63,207 bases of DNA from Bacillota bacterium. Lineage in GTDB: Bacteria > Bacillota > Clostridia > Acetivibrionales > DSM-1351. Under the pieces are notes generated by a model. The model made no database searches, was not told the origin of the DNA, and worked only from the letters and a program-made list of their open reading frames with translations. The DNA is taken from NCBI GenBank assembly GCA_023416275.1, contig JAEZIB010000053.1, positions 1 to 63,207 on the forward strand, given 5' to 3'. Of this stretch, positions 63,173-63,207 are shown piece after piece. Positions within the stretch are counted from its first letter, which is position 1, and the number at the start of each line of letters is the position of its first letter. The translations under genes were made by a program, and so were the position numbers.

Positions 63173-63207
63173 TTAGTTACAATTGCTTACCTTGTACTCC
63201 TTAGGAC

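Noticed and set aside
1..63207. CRISPR arrays, rRNA, tRNA, prophage or intact insertion-sequence transposase
   Set aside because: None were seen: no regularly spaced direct repeats, no cloverleaf or rRNA-like blocks, and no DDE/DEDD or integrase motifs in any plausible gene.

Overview
The window looks like chromosome from an AT-rich, mesophilic, cellulosome-forming Clostridia of the Ruminiclostridium group (Clostridium cellulolyticum / C. papyrosolvens type). Evidence: four secreted plant-cell-wall hydrolases end in type I dockerins whose specificity positions read mainly AI, AL or AT; ribosome binding sites are strong AGGAGG types; low G+C is spread evenly; and there are many Firmicutes-type regulators (Rrf2, RpiR, PadR, MarR). 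I saw no rRNA, tRNA, CRISPR array or intact transposase.

Region 1 (1-9.8 kb) is a hemicellulose/cellulose block: two duplicated GH43-CBM6-dockerin enzymes (the first truncated by the window edge), a GH30-CBM6-dockerin xylanase, an orphan lipoprotein sugar-binding protein and a GH9-dockerin endoglucanase. Region 2 (10-15 kb) holds a MATE exporter with its Rrf2 regulator and a shared operator, a membrane-anchored lipase, and a Y-family DNA polymerase.

Region 3 (15.1-25.3 kb) is the most interesting metabolic block. A divergent RpiR/SIS regulator faces a cluster made of a GlcD/YgcU-like FAD oxidoreductase, an MFS transporter, EtfB, EtfA, a YgcW-like SDR, an FGGY kinase and a BCCT transporter. 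The gene set matches the uncharacterised E. coli ygc cluster, but without the FixC/FixX-type quinone link and with a new regulator and a BCCT carrier. A consensus promoter sits just downstream of two GAAAATTTTC operators. The kinase start is separated from its Shine-Dalgarno by a folded hairpin, and the BCCT start region is repeated three times.

Region 4 (25.4-41.2 kb) holds an ABC-F ATPase, an AI-2E-family membrane protein, a Ca2+-type P-ATPase, a chimeric ORF carrying a fragment of pabB, a chemoreceptor, and an RND efflux pump with its own two-component system. The pump adaptor's ribosome binding site is buried in a long hairpin. Region 5 (41.4-47.5 kb) has a large secreted Ig/ricin-like protein, and a WYL regulator whose inverted-repeat operator is repeated before a GyrI-like / acetyltransferase pair.

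Region 6 (47.7-60 kb) is accessory and rich in resistance functions and scars: a KaiC-like/PPDK-like fusion, an alpha/beta-hydrolase remnant, a rifampin ADP-ribosyltransferase (Arr), a tandem-repeat small protein, a PadR-DUF1048-ABC exporter operon collapsed by deletion and a nonsense codon, a MarR/membrane-protein pair, and an AraC-GyrI regulator followed by a fusion of a TrmO(TsaA)-like region with a UvrA-type ABC ATPase. Region 7 (60.2-63.2 kb) is a complete p-aminobenzoate operon, pabB-pabA-pabC.

Running through the intergenic DNA is a family of small inverted-repeat elements, two copies of which have clear 7-bp target-site duplications.
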